32,164 nt of DNA from positions 1 to 32,164 of the forward strand of contig CALZHT010000029.1 of NCBI GenBank assembly GCA_945787445.1, in the 5' to 3' direction. This DNA comes from an uncultured Desulfobulbaceae bacterium (GTDB lineage Bacteria; Desulfobacterota; Desulfobulbia; Desulfobulbales; CALZHT01). Below are positions 7,475 through 15,818 of the stretch, one piece after another (position 1 is the stretch's first letter; every line of letters starts with the position of its first letter). The notes beneath the pieces were generated by a model. It worked only from the letters and a program-made list of their open reading frames with translations, was not told the origin of the DNA and searched no databases. The position numbers and the translations under genes were made by a program.

Positions 7475-8782
7475 TCAGGTCACGAGTATCATAGTCAGAT
7501 CCATTACATTCGTGCCGGTGGGACCGGTAAAAATTAAACCGTCAATTGCACGAAAAAAATTATAGGAATCATTTTTGGCCAGATACTGGTCGCTGTCAAG
7601 TGCTTTAGCCCGCGCCTTTTCAAGCCCTGAGGCGTCCGCCAGTGCACCGGCGGCATCGGAATTGCCATCTATACCATCTGTGCCGACACTGGCAAGTAAA
7701 ACACCGGGACTATCGCCGATAGACTTTAATGCTGCCAAGGCGAGTTCCTGATTACGGCCGCCTTTGCCATCACCGTCAACCTTCACTGTAGTTTCACCGC
7801 CAAACAGAAGACATACCGGGGGATTGAAAGGACCATGCCCTGAAATGATCTCTTTGGCAATGGCGACCAGAACCTTGCCAACCTCTCTTGCTTCCCCCTC
7901 CAAACTTGAAGTCATGATATGGGTAGATAATCCAAGTGATTCAGCTTTGGTTTCTATAGCTTTCAGTGACCGCATATTATTGCCCAGTATAAAATGGGAA
8001 AGCAGAGGATTGGATTCTTTAGGGGTTTCCGGAACTTTGCCGGCAACTCCTAATTCAATATAGTCCCGCACATTTGCCGGCACTCTGTCCCACAACCGAT
8101 GGCATGAGATAATCTCTTTGGCATCACCAAAAGTGGTTGGATCACAATATAACGGCCCTGAGCCGATGGTGCGGAGATCGTCGCCTATTACGTCCGATAT
8201 CACCAGAACCACGCCCCTGGACTTTATGGCTGCGCCCATTTGCCCGCCCTTCACGGCTGAAAGATGCTTGCGCACCGTATTTACTTCGCTGATCGTCACA
8301 TTGTTGGCAAGGAGCAGCCGGTTTACCTCCTGTATCTCCTCAAGGGAAAGCGATTCGGCGGGCCTTTCGAGCAAGGCGGATGAGCCGCCGGACAGGAGAT
8401 AGAGAAAAAAATCGTTCTCACCAAGAGAAGACATTTCCTCAACTATCATATCTGCAGCTGAAACGCTATTTTCATTCAGCACCGGATGTCCGCCCTGAAG
8501 AACTTTAAGATCCGATATTTCTTCGTCCGGCATATAATTACTCACCACAATCCCACCACCAAACCTGTCACCCAGGACTCCGTGAACGGCTTTGGCCATT
8601 TCAAAAGACGCCTTGCCGCTGCCATATACGTGGACCATCTGTTCATTTTCTAAAGCAAATGGGGTGTCTCCAATGGAAAGCGTATCATCCGTTAGCTTCA
8701 CATTATTTTTTATAAGACTATCAGGGAGCACGGAGGCGATGCCTTCCCGCAAGAGAATCCGAGCAGTTTTACGCAAGTCCAT
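7475..8782 (-). CDS. Glycerate 2-kinase (GckA/TtuD, DUF4147-MOFRL)
   Basis: This 435-residue protein is full length for the family. It phosphorylates D-glycerate with ATP to 2-phosphoglycerate, feeding lower glycolysis. Visible signatures are VYGSGKASFEMAKAV in the N-terminal DUF4147 domain, LLSGGSSALLE, the VISDVIGDDLRTIGSGP block, and the C-terminal MOFRL region with LLFGGETTVKV, GKGGRNQELALAAL, ASVGTDGIDGNSDAAG and FTGPTGTNVMDL. The start is ATG 8782, with AGGAGGT (8788-8794 on the plus strand as ACCTCCT) six bases before it; a GTG at 8800 is less likely. It overlaps the upstream phosphatase remnant by 14 bases. It seems the only intact gene of this sub-locus, perhaps kept because glycerate has other sources. 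Confidence 0.9.
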   Translation of the reverse strand: MDLRKTARILLREGIASVLPDSLIKNNVKLTDDTLSIGDTPFALENEQMVHVYGSGKASFEMAKAVHGVLGDRFGGGIVVSNYMPDEEISDLKVLQGGHPVLNENSVSAADMIVEEMSSLGENDFFLYLLSGGSSALLERPAESLSLEEIQEVNRLLLANNVTISEVNTVRKHLSAVKGGQMGAAIKSRGVVLVISDVIGDDLRTIGSGPLYCDPTTFGDAKEIISCHRLWDRVPANVRDYIELGVAGKVPETPKESNPLLSHFILGNNMRSLKAIETKAESLGLSTHIMTSSLEGEAREVGKVLVAIAKEIISGHGPFNPPVCLLFGGETTVKVDGDGKGGRNQELALAALKSIGDSPGVLLASVGTDGIDGNSDAAGALADASGLEKARAKALDSDQYLAKNDSYNFFRAIDGLIFTGPTGTNVMDLTMILVT

Positions 8783-9143
8783 ATAAAACCTCCTGCGCAC
8801 TCCCTCCCCATCCTCGGCTGCCTGGCCATGGAACTTTTTTCAGGTTTGCTACATCCAATTGTTCATAACTCCCTTCATGATGTAGGATTAATGTGGGAAT
8901 ATCCATTGCGGCCAGCAGAAGGGCATCATTGGCTCTATCACCCACACCAGGAGGTTTTAATGGTTTTTCCAATGAGAGTATCTGCTGCAGCCTTTCCACC
9001 TCCGGCCTTGTTTTTCTTGCGGTCATTATAAATGGAAAAGCTCTTTCTTTTATGTATAGAAGCGTTCTTGGGGCACCGTCAACAGAATAATCATCATGGT
9101 TGAACAGACAGCCGTCAAGATCTGTGGTAATGAGGCCCCTCAT
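8769..9143 (-). pseudogene. Internally deleted HAD phosphatase (mannosyl/glucosyl-3-phosphoglycerate phosphatase type)
   Basis: The 124-codon frame is open but joins two parts of a ~270-residue HAD enzyme. The first 60 residues show TTDLDGCLF (catalytic aspartates) and FIMTARKTRPEVERL, as at the start of sugar-3-phosphoglycerate phosphatases. From about residue 62 the text jumps to GVGDRANDALLLAAMDIPTL, the family's C-terminal GDxxND motif, and a tail resembling GWGGSAQEVL. The cap domain and the motif III lysine region, about 130 residues, are missing, in frame. It therefore may still be translated but is unlikely to be active. The start has GAGG upstream and lies 24 bases after the CoA-transferase gene; its end overlaps the glycerate kinase start by 14 bases. 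Confidence 0.75.
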
Positions 9144-9167
9144 TACCAATCACGTCCTCTGGATCCG

Positions 9168-11045
9168 CTAAAAAAGAATCTGAAAACTGTAAACATCCTC
9201 CTCGCGCCTCCTTTTTACCCTGTAGCCGCAATGGTTGAGAATAGCCTGCATCCTGCGGTTGTCCCGCAACACTTCTGCCGTGAAACCGGCAATTCCATTT
9301 CGTTTGGCAATAGTCACCAGATGTTTGAATAGGAATCTACCGAGGCCGCGGTTTTGCCATTCATCCCTGATGACAAAAGCCACTTCGGCTAGATTGGTCT
9401 TCTCATCAAGATAATACCTGCCCATGGCAATAATGTCCTCACCGTGGGCCTCCGGTAAGGTTCCAACAATTGCTACGTCCTTGCGGTGGTCGATATATAC
9501 AAAATCCTGGATCTGTTTATGACTGAACTTCTGTTGCCGGGTCATGAACCTGTAAAACAGCGTTTCCTGGGAAAGAGCATAGAGGATATCCCGCATGCGC
9601 GTTTCGTCCGTAGGGTGCACCGGGCGAAAATTGACCTTACTGCCGTCTCTAAGAACCATGGCGGTTCTCATTTCCATTGAGGCGATGACGAATTTCCCTT
9701 CCACGCCGGCAAAATCGCTGCGTAAATACTTGGCCTCAATTGCTTCCCGCAGCAGCTGTTCCCGGAATTTCGGATGGGAAATACTGATTAAAGCCAGAGC
9801 CCTTTCCTGGACGCTTTTACCATGCAAATAGGCTACACCATATTCCGTCACCACATAATGCGCTTCTCCCCGGGTGGTTACAACCCCCGCTCCCTGGTTC
9901 AGGCGGGTGACAATCCGTGAAAGAGTGCCGCCCCTTGCCGTGGATTCTAAGGCGATAATGGCCTTACCGCCTTTTGAACGTGCCGCTCCCCGGTTGAAAT
10001 CCACCTGGCCGCCGATCCCTGAAAAAAACTTGCTTCCCAGAGAATCCGCACAAACCTGCCCGGTAAGATCAACTTCCAGGGCCATATTAATAGCCACCAT
10101 CTTGTGCTGCCGCGAAATGATAAACGGGTCATTAACATTCTCGGTGGGCCGGAAACAAAACATGGGATTGTTGTTGATAAGGTCATACAATTTCTTGGTG
10201 CCCATGCAGAAACTGGCGACAATTTTATGCTTGTCCATGGTCTTTCTGGCCCCGGTCACCGCCCCGGACTCAACCAATTCAATGATGTTGTCCGTAAGGA
10301 GTTCCGTATGGATGCCCAGATCCTTCTTGTTGGTAAGAAATCCGACCAGGGCATGGGGTATGCGACCAATCCCGAATTCCACCGTGGAGCCGTCCTCAAC
10401 CAGGGAGGCGATATGTTCGCCAATACGCAAAGTTTCCTTGGTAGGCTTGGACGAAAACCGTTCAATAATTGGCGCATCAATGGGAACGAGAATGTCCAAA
10501 TCATAAATATCAAGAAAACTGTCGCCCAGTGTCACCGGCATCTGGGGGTTGACCTGGGCAATAACCAGGGAAGCATTCTCGACCGCGCTCTTGACGATAT
10601 CAACCGACACACCTAGGCTCACTTTGCCCCGTGCATCCGGCTCTGTTACTTGAATGAGCGCCACATCAAGCGGGAGTTGTCCGGAACTGAATATCCCGGG
10701 AATGTCGGAAAGTAACAGCGGCGTGTAATTACCCAGCCCTTCCTGAATATAACCGCGGATAGCGATACCGATAAAAAATGTGTTGATTATAAAACTGTCG
10801 GCAAACTCTTTTTTGGCGTAGGGCGCTTCGCCCTTGGTGAGCATCTGGACGATTTCCACGTCCGCCAGTTCCCCGGCGCGCTTAGTTAATGCATGCACTA
10901 GTTCCTGCGGCTCTCCGCATCCCGTACCTATGAAAACCCGCTGTCCCGGCTTGATATTTTTACTGGCAAGCTCCGGACTGGCAATCATGTCCCTATATTT
11001 CTGCTGCCAGTTCGGATCTACTGTAAAAGTATTATGCTCAGCCAT
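9168..11045 (-). CDS. Acetyl-CoA hydrolase/CoA-transferase fused to a GNAT acetyltransferase domain
   Basis: This 625-residue protein begins with a class I-like CoA-transferase of the acetyl-CoA hydrolase/4-hydroxybutyrate CoA-transferase type (residues 1 to about 465). Its features are GQRVFIGTGCGEPQELV, the GIGRIPHAL loop, the likely catalytic E248 in LGIHTELLTDN, and GGQVDFNRGAARSKGGKAII near the C-terminal half. From about residue 480 a GNAT domain follows, with FRPVHPTDETRMRDIL and the acetyl-CoA loop VIRDEWQNRGLGRFLFKHL. The fusion is common in deltaproteobacteria as I recall. It probably moves CoA among short-chain acids; the GNAT part may modify a protein or small amine. It follows the acyl-CoA synthetase gene after 6 bases, so the two should be co-translated. 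Confidence 0.88.
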   Translation of the reverse strand: MAEHNTFTVDPNWQQKYRDMIASPELASKNIKPGQRVFIGTGCGEPQELVHALTKRAGELADVEIVQMLTKGEAPYAKKEFADSFIINTFFIGIAIRGYIQEGLGNYTPLLLSDIPGIFSSGQLPLDVALIQVTEPDARGKVSLGVSVDIVKSAVENASLVIAQVNPQMPVTLGDSFLDIYDLDILVPIDAPIIERFSSKPTKETLRIGEHIASLVEDGSTVEFGIGRIPHALVGFLTNKKDLGIHTELLTDNIIELVESGAVTGARKTMDKHKIVASFCMGTKKLYDLINNNPMFCFRPTENVNDPFIISRQHKMVAINMALEVDLTGQVCADSLGSKFFSGIGGQVDFNRGAARSKGGKAIIALESTARGGTLSRIVTRLNQGAGVVTTRGEAHYVVTEYGVAYLHGKSVQERALALISISHPKFREQLLREAIEAKYLRSDFAGVEGKFVIASMEMRTAMVLRDGSKVNFRPVHPTDETRMRDILYALSQETLFYRFMTRQQKFSHKQIQDFVYIDHRKDVAIVGTLPEAHGEDIIAMGRYYLDEKTNLAEVAFVIRDEWQNRGLGRFLFKHLVTIAKRNGIAGFTAEVLRDNRRMQAILNHCGYRVKRRREEDVYSFQILF

Positions 11046-11051
11046 TCTTAT

Positions 11052-13157
11052 TTACCCGATATTCTTCAAGGTCATTCTGGCATCCGCCACAAAAGGTTCA
11101 CTGCCCTTTTCCCCCACAATGAGAGGGTTGATATCAAGCTCCATTATCTGGGGAAAATCGGTGGCCAATTGACTTATGCGTTGCAGCCCTATGGCAATGG
11201 CAATAAGATCCACTCCCTTCTGGCCCCGTTTGCCCCGCAGGATTTCATAGGATCGGGTGGCCTTCAGCATCTGGATTGCCTCATCCGCTGTTACCGGAGC
11301 GAGATGGAAGGAAACGTCCTTCATGATTTCCACGAATATGCCGCCAAGACCGAACATGAGCATGGGGCCGAATTGAGGATCCCTATTCATGCCGATAATT
11401 ACCTCCAATCCCCGGTTGAGCATTTTCTCGATATACACTCCTTCAATGCTTGCCTGCGGCGCATGCCTGGAGATCTTGATTTTCATCAGATCAAAATAAT
11501 CCTGCACCGCCTCGCCATCGGCAATACCGAGACGAACGCCGCCCAGATCCGATTTATGGATGATATCGGGAGAAACGATCTTCATGGCCACTGGATAGCC
11601 AAGGCGCTCGGCAGCCTCAATTGCCTCTTCCTGGGTAACTGCGAGATAGCCTTCCGGCACTTGGAACCCATAAGCCTGAAGAATGGATTTTGATTTGACC
11701 TCGCCGAGGTGGATCTTGCCGCTCCTGAGGCTCCTGGTGATTATCCTTTCAGCTCTACGGCGGTTTACTCGGAAACGGGTGACGACTCTCGGAGGACGAT
11801 CCCGCCAGGAGGCATAATCCACCATGGCCTTCAGGGCTTGCACCGCCCGCTCGGGTGCATCGTAATCAGGCAATCCGGCAGCAACCAGCTCTTCACGGCC
11901 CGGCAGCACGTTTTTACCTCCCATAAAACAGGCAAGCACCGGTTTATCTCCCCGCAAACTTCCGGCAATGGCCCTGGCAGTCTCAGCAGGCTTTGTCATG
12001 GCCTGCGGGGTAAGAATAACGATAATGGCATCGACATTTTCATCTTCCTGGGCGGCCTGTAAAGCATCCGTATATCTGGCGGGATCTGCATCGCCGAGTA
12101 CATCAACCGGGTTCCCCAGGCTGGCTGCGGTGGGCAATTTATGGCGCAGGCCGGTGGCCGTATTTGTTGAAAGCTGGGAGACCTGCATGCCCGCTTTTTC
12201 CACACCATCAGCGGCAAGGGTGCCAGGTCCGCCGGCATTGGTAATGATCAACACCCTGTCACCTTTGGGAAGGGGCTGCATTGCAAAGGCGGTTGCATAG
12301 TCGAACAGGGAGCCAAAACTATCTGCCCGAATAACGCCGGATCTTTTGAAAGCAGCGCCATAAGCCATATCCGCGCCCGCCAATACCCCGGTATGGGAAG
12401 ACGCGGCCCTGAGTCCTGCCGCGGTAGTGCCGGACTTGAGAATTACCACGGGCTTGAGCAAGGTTGCTTCCGTGGCGGCTTTGATAAACTCTTCACCCAC
12501 TGAAATGTCCTCGAGGTATCCTACAATGACCCTGGTCTGCTCATCATGGGCCAGGGCCTTCAACAGGTCCACTTCGTTGATATCCGCCTTGTTGCCGATG
12601 CTTACCATTTTAGCCAAACCCAGATGTCTGCCGGCAGTAATGTCCAATATGGCGGTGCACAATGCACCGGACTGAGAAATGACCGATATGTTGCCTTGTT
12701 CCGGCAGACCGCCGGCGAACGATGCATTCATTTTATTGGCGGTGTTCACCAACCCCAAGCAATTCGGGCCTAAAAGGCGTACATCCCTTGCCGTGCAGAG
12801 AGAAGCAATCTGGCGTTCGAGTTCAGCTCCTCGGGCATCGGTCTCCTTGAAACCGGAGGTGACCACAACTATGGCCTTGGCCCCGGCCTTGATGGAAGAC
12901 TTTGCTGCTTCAAGAACAAATTGCTGTGGCAGGGCAATGATGCTCAGATCCAGGGTGCCGTCGTATTTTTCGGGGCTCTCAAAGCATGCCAGACCGAGAA
13001 TTTCCTTGGCATCAGGGTTGACCGGCACGAGAGTGCCTGCATACCCGCCGACCATAAGGTTTGCCAGTATATCATGCCCCACCTTTCCTGGCTGCCTGGA
13101 TGCGCCTACAACCGCAATTGTTTCAGGATAGAACAAGGATTCGAGCATTGACTCCAT
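11052..13157 (-). CDS. NDP-forming acyl-CoA synthetase (acetate-CoA ligase, fused alpha-beta)
   Basis: This 701-residue protein interconverts an acyl-CoA plus ADP and phosphate with free acid, CoA and ATP. The N-terminal CoA-binding Rossmann part shows FYPETIAVVGASRQPGKVGH and LLGPNCLGLVN. A succinyl-CoA-ligase-like domain follows with VISQSGALCTAILD and the phosphohistidine region AASSHTGVLAG (H255). The C-terminal ATP-grasp beta part (about 480-701) contains GYPVAMKIVSPDIIHKSDLG and GMNRDPQFGPMLMFGLGG. In anaerobes it can conserve energy from acetyl-CoA or activate acetate. ATG 13157 is used; ATG 13148 with AAGGA ten bases upstream is equally possible. It is the first gene of the long minus-strand unit. 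Confidence 0.92.
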   Translation of the reverse strand: MESMLESLFYPETIAVVGASRQPGKVGHDILANLMVGGYAGTLVPVNPDAKEILGLACFESPEKYDGTLDLSIIALPQQFVLEAAKSSIKAGAKAIVVVTSGFKETDARGAELERQIASLCTARDVRLLGPNCLGLVNTANKMNASFAGGLPEQGNISVISQSGALCTAILDITAGRHLGLAKMVSIGNKADINEVDLLKALAHDEQTRVIVGYLEDISVGEEFIKAATEATLLKPVVILKSGTTAAGLRAASSHTGVLAGADMAYGAAFKRSGVIRADSFGSLFDYATAFAMQPLPKGDRVLIITNAGGPGTLAADGVEKAGMQVSQLSTNTATGLRHKLPTAASLGNPVDVLGDADPARYTDALQAAQEDENVDAIIVILTPQAMTKPAETARAIAGSLRGDKPVLACFMGGKNVLPGREELVAAGLPDYDAPERAVQALKAMVDYASWRDRPPRVVTRFRVNRRRAERIITRSLRSGKIHLGEVKSKSILQAYGFQVPEGYLAVTQEEAIEAAERLGYPVAMKIVSPDIIHKSDLGGVRLGIADGEAVQDYFDLMKIKISRHAPQASIEGVYIEKMLNRGLEVIIGMNRDPQFGPMLMFGLGGIFVEIMKDVSFHLAPVTADEAIQMLKATRSYEILRGKRGQKGVDLIAIAIGLQRISQLATDFPQIMELDINPLIVGEKGSEPFVADARMTLKNIG

Positions 13158-13300
13158 ATCCTTGGCATACTATCGAATTGCCACCATTAATTACAGACAA
13201 ATACTTCTTCTTTCATCTCAATATACTTTGAGGGTGAAGGAAGCTGTCAAGGTATTCTTGTCATATTAAAACAATAACAAATAATTAGGCTCAACAACCT

Positions 13301-13508
13301 CCGTCTAAAGACGGTATATTTTGAATGAAGAGGACTGAAAACGGGTCAAATAGACCCGTTTGTATCGTGCTCGTAATCGTGATCGTGATCGTGATCGAAA
13401 AGGAAGCATTACGTGTTTGATTATGAATACAAGGAAATTCGATTACGATTACGCGCACGAGCACGAATATAACAAATACGAGCTAAAGCTGCCTGCCTGA
13501 AAGACAGG
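13301..13508. repeat. Palindrome-rich block, possible PATE/IS200-related non-autonomous element
   Basis: The block is bounded by two small hairpins of similar design, CCGTCTAAAGACGG at 13301-13314 and CCTGCCTGAAAGACAGG at 13492-13508. Between them are a perfect 9-bp hairpin (13339-13361) and a long imperfect inverted repeat (arms about 13365-13396 and 13439-13466) built from tandem ATCGTG/CGATTACG units. Subterminal hairpins of this kind are recognised by IS200/IS605-type TnpA enzymes, and palindrome-associated elements moved by them are known from other bacteria. No transposase is present here, so the assignment is inference. Confidence 0.45.
13339..13361. other. Perfect 9-bp stem-loop
   Basis: AAACGGGTC (13339-13347) pairs with GACCCGTTT (13353-13361) around an AAATA loop. 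It lies in the 517-bp gap between the acyl-CoA synthetase gene, read away from it, and the small coiled-coil gene. No T-run follows directly, so it is not a classical terminator. The rest of the gap 13158-13674 holds the palindrome-rich block and no convincing gene. Confidence 0.6.
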
Positions 13509-13674
13509 GGTATTAACCTTAACTGAGACTAATAAATGCTATAGTGCTCCAGCCACCTTCCCTTGACTGCCTGAGAATTATGCATAATGTAGTGTATATA
13601 GAGAGGAATAATTCCTATTGGCGACATAAGATGCCGCCTCTGTACTTGTAATAATAAATTAATGGAGGCAGGTA

Positions 13675-13968
13675 ATGAACACTTCTGAATATTGTAATAA
13701 TTTAGAATATGAACTCACCTCATGGAGAAACAGGCTTTCCCATGTAACCAGCAAAATGGATAGCATGCCCTCAATAGACAAATTCAGATTAACGGAACAC
13801 ATTGAAGGCCTTCATATCCTTTTGACCGAACTTGACGACAGGATCAATCTCCTGCAGACCCAATGTGAAACTTCATGGAAGCTGGAAGAGGAGGTTCCCG
13901 TAAAAGCTGATATCGGCTTAAAAAACAGAGACGCAGGCGTACACCACGATTACGACTTCGGTGGCTGA
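13675..13968 (+). CDS. Small coiled-coil protein of unknown function
   Basis: This 97-residue protein starts at an ATG with GGAGGCAGGT immediately upstream, one of the strongest ribosome binding sites in the window. Residues 5-70 are heptad-like and helical (YELTSWRNRLSHVTSKMD, then LHILLTELDDRINLLQTQCE). The last 25 residues are charged and end in HHDYDFGG. I do not recognise a named family, although short coiled-coil proteins of this type occur in sulfate reducers as I remember. It is monocistronic and closed by a clear terminator, with repeat elements on both sides. Function unknown. Confidence 0.72.
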   Translation: MNTSEYCNNLEYELTSWRNRLSHVTSKMDSMPSIDKFRLTEHIEGLHILLTELDDRINLLQTQCETSWKLEEEVPVKADIGLKNRDAGVHHDYDFGG

Positions 13969-14001
13969 TTTTTCATTTACTGAAAAAACAGCCATTTTAA
14001 T

Positions 14002-14035
14002 AGGAGACAGCTTTTCATCAACTGTCTCCTTTTTA
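14002..14035 (+). terminator. Rho-independent terminator after the coiled-coil gene
   Basis: AGGAGACAG (14002-14010) pairs with CTGTCTCCT (14022-14030) around an 11-base loop and is followed by TTTTTATT. It lies 33 bases after the stop codon of the coiled-coil gene and before the palindromic element at 14048. Confidence 0.88.
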
Positions 14036-14047
14036 TTCGTAATTGGC

Positions 14048-14229
14048 CTAGCCCGCATTTCTCACAAAGGCCGTAGCGAGATGCTGGAAAGTGTTGTGGA
14101 TACAAGGCGCGGGAAGGAAAACACCCGCAGGCGTACTTTCAGTACGTTGAGGATGTTTTTCAAGCGCAACGCAGTAGACGCAATACTTTCCAGCATCGCA
14201 GTAGATCGCTTGTGAGAAATGCGGGCTAG
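14048..14229. repeat. Full-length palindromic element family A (MITE-like, 182 bp)
   Basis: Both ends read CTAGCCCGCATTTCTCACAA, a perfect 20-bp terminal inverted repeat, and the arms stay similar further in (GATGCTGGAAAGT on both strands). The centre holds a small hairpin CGTACTTTCAGTACG. The related 85-bp copy at 3812-3896 covers the left part. It has no coding capacity. CTAG at each end could be a target-site duplication of a YTAR-targeting IS5-type transposase, or the element's own terminus. A 167-codon minus-strand frame through it is an artefact of the repeat. Confidence 0.85.
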
Positions 14230-14477
14230 ACCTGTGGACGACCTCCATTATCTGCAAACATCGGTAAGCGATCCGGTCTTTATCGTCACTGCGAAAAAGA
14301 AAGAATGAAAGGGTAATGGGATGAAGATCAAACACGGCTGATTTAATGATAACAGCCTTGAAGCATTGGTTTATCATAGTCGCATTATCTGATACTGGAA
14401 CCGCATTTCTTATTATGGTAAACTTAATGCTGGATATATGAGCCTGATCATGACCAGCAAACAAAAGGAGTATTCGA

Positions 14478-15809
14478 TTGAATGATGCAGAGGCCTTTAA
14501 TCGGCGCGGAAAAGAACTATTAGATGCCGAAAAGTTCGAAAAGGCCATTCAGTATTTTAGCAAGGCCTTGGAACTCAATACGGAATTTGCCGATGCCTAT
14601 CATAATCGTGGTGAGGCCTATACCAAGCTCGGCCGCAACGGCGATGCGCGGGCCGACCTCGAGCAGGCAATTGCCTTGCGGTCGCAAAAGCCTGCCGATG
14701 ACCCAAAAAATAACATTAATTTAAATGATGTCGACTACCTCTATGATGAACTGGCCACCCATGGCTTTGCAGGAATGGTGGTTGACAATCTCTATGATGA
14801 GTTCTACCCCGGTTCCTCTGAAAGCCAAAAATCCTCATCCATCCTGGAATTCCTCGATGGCATTAAGGAAAATGTCGCGCAGGTTGCGTTATTTCAACCC
14901 ACCAACAATGATATCTCCATACTAGGGGAAGATGGCAACGCCGAACGTACCTTGCCGTTGGTCAAATTCAAGTGCATCAGAACATCGAGCGCCCCGGCGG
15001 GTTTCCCTGAAGAGACTGCTTCCAGTCATGTTGAGATAATTGAGACCAAAGATGGCAACAGCTATGAGGAATATGTACCGGTTGAACAGGATAATGAATC
15101 AGGAATTTTTGGATTCACCACCAAAGAAGACACCCAGTGTAAATACTCCTTCTTCCCCTCCTCCAACATAAAGCATCGTTTTCAAAAGCGTTTTATCGGA
15201 GAGATCCTCGTCGAAAAAGGGATGATTACCAACCCGGAATTTATGCGGGTGCTCACGGAACTCAAGCAGTTAAAAAGTCTAAAAATAGGGCAGATTGTTG
15301 CCAAACAGGCCAAGATCAAGAATATTATTGTAGAGCGCACCATCCAGCAAGCCTATAAACAAAATATAAAAAACATTAAGGTAGGGGAAATATTGGTGAA
15401 AGCCGGCGTGGTTAACGAAAAGCAGGTAAGCGCCGCCCTGGCAGTCCAGGAAACATTGAGGAAAAAGAAGATCGGTCAATTCCTAATTGAAAAGGGCGTT
15501 CTGCAAGAGGAACAGGTTTATATCGCCCTGGCAGAGAAATTCAGAACTCCATACGTTGATCTGCGGAAGGAACCCCTCTCCAAAAAGGTGTTACAAATTC
15601 TTCCACGGGAATTGGTATTGAAATTCCAAATCCTGCCCCTCTCCTACAGGAACTCGAGCCTGGTGGTCGCCACGATGGTACCGGATATTCCTGCCATGAA
15701 GGATGTTATCTCCAAACATATAAAGGGACAAAACATCCAATTCGTTCTGGCTCGACCTTCACAACTCAGAGCGGCCATCAATCAATTGTACCAAAAAAAG
15801 ACAGCTTGA
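14478..15809 (+). CDS. TPR protein with C-terminal MshEN/GspE_N-type domains
   Basis: This 443-residue protein begins with two TPR units (residues 3-68, e.g. YFSKALELNTEFADAYHNRG). A middle region of about 150 residues, rich in acidic residues, is unassigned. From residue 235 the motif (K/R)xGEIL-x3-G repeats three times: FIGEILVEKGMI, KVGEILVKAGVV and KIGQFLIEKGVL, followed by a typical GspE_N/MshEN tail (TPYVDL, ILPLSYRNSSLVVATMVP). MshEN domains bind c-di-GMP in type II/IV secretion ATPases, but no ATPase domain is attached here. The start is TTG 14478 with AAAAGGAG seven bases before it. It could be a c-di-GMP-responsive adaptor. It is convergent with the CBS gene with only nine bases between the stops. 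Confidence 0.78.
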   Translation: MNDAEAFNRRGKELLDAEKFEKAIQYFSKALELNTEFADAYHNRGEAYTKLGRNGDARADLEQAIALRSQKPADDPKNNINLNDVDYLYDELATHGFAGMVVDNLYDEFYPGSSESQKSSSILEFLDGIKENVAQVALFQPTNNDISILGEDGNAERTLPLVKFKCIRTSSAPAGFPEETASSHVEIIETKDGNSYEEYVPVEQDNESGIFGFTTKEDTQCKYSFFPSSNIKHRFQKRFIGEILVEKGMITNPEFMRVLTELKQLKSLKIGQIVAKQAKIKNIIVERTIQQAYKQNIKNIKVGEILVKAGVVNEKQVSAALAVQETLRKKKIGQFLIEKGVLQEEQVYIALAEKFRTPYVDLRKEPLSKKVLQILPRELVLKFQILPLSYRNSSLVVATMVPDIPAMKDVISKHIKGQNIQFVLARPSQLRAAINQLYQKKTA

Positions 15810-15818
15810 ATGAACCCA

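Noticed and set aside
9874-10506. 210-codon plus-strand frame inside the CoA-transferase gene
   Set aside because: It is antisense to a clearly recognised enzyme and shows no family signature of its own.
13365-13466. CRISPR-like array from the repeated ATCGTG units
   Set aside because: The units are adjacent short tandem repeats in an inverted arrangement, with no regularly sized unique spacers and no cas gene nearby.
14048-14548. 166-codon minus-strand frame through the family A element
   Set aside because: It consists largely of the palindromic repeat and runs across the start of the TPR-MshEN gene; no ribosome binding site or similarity.
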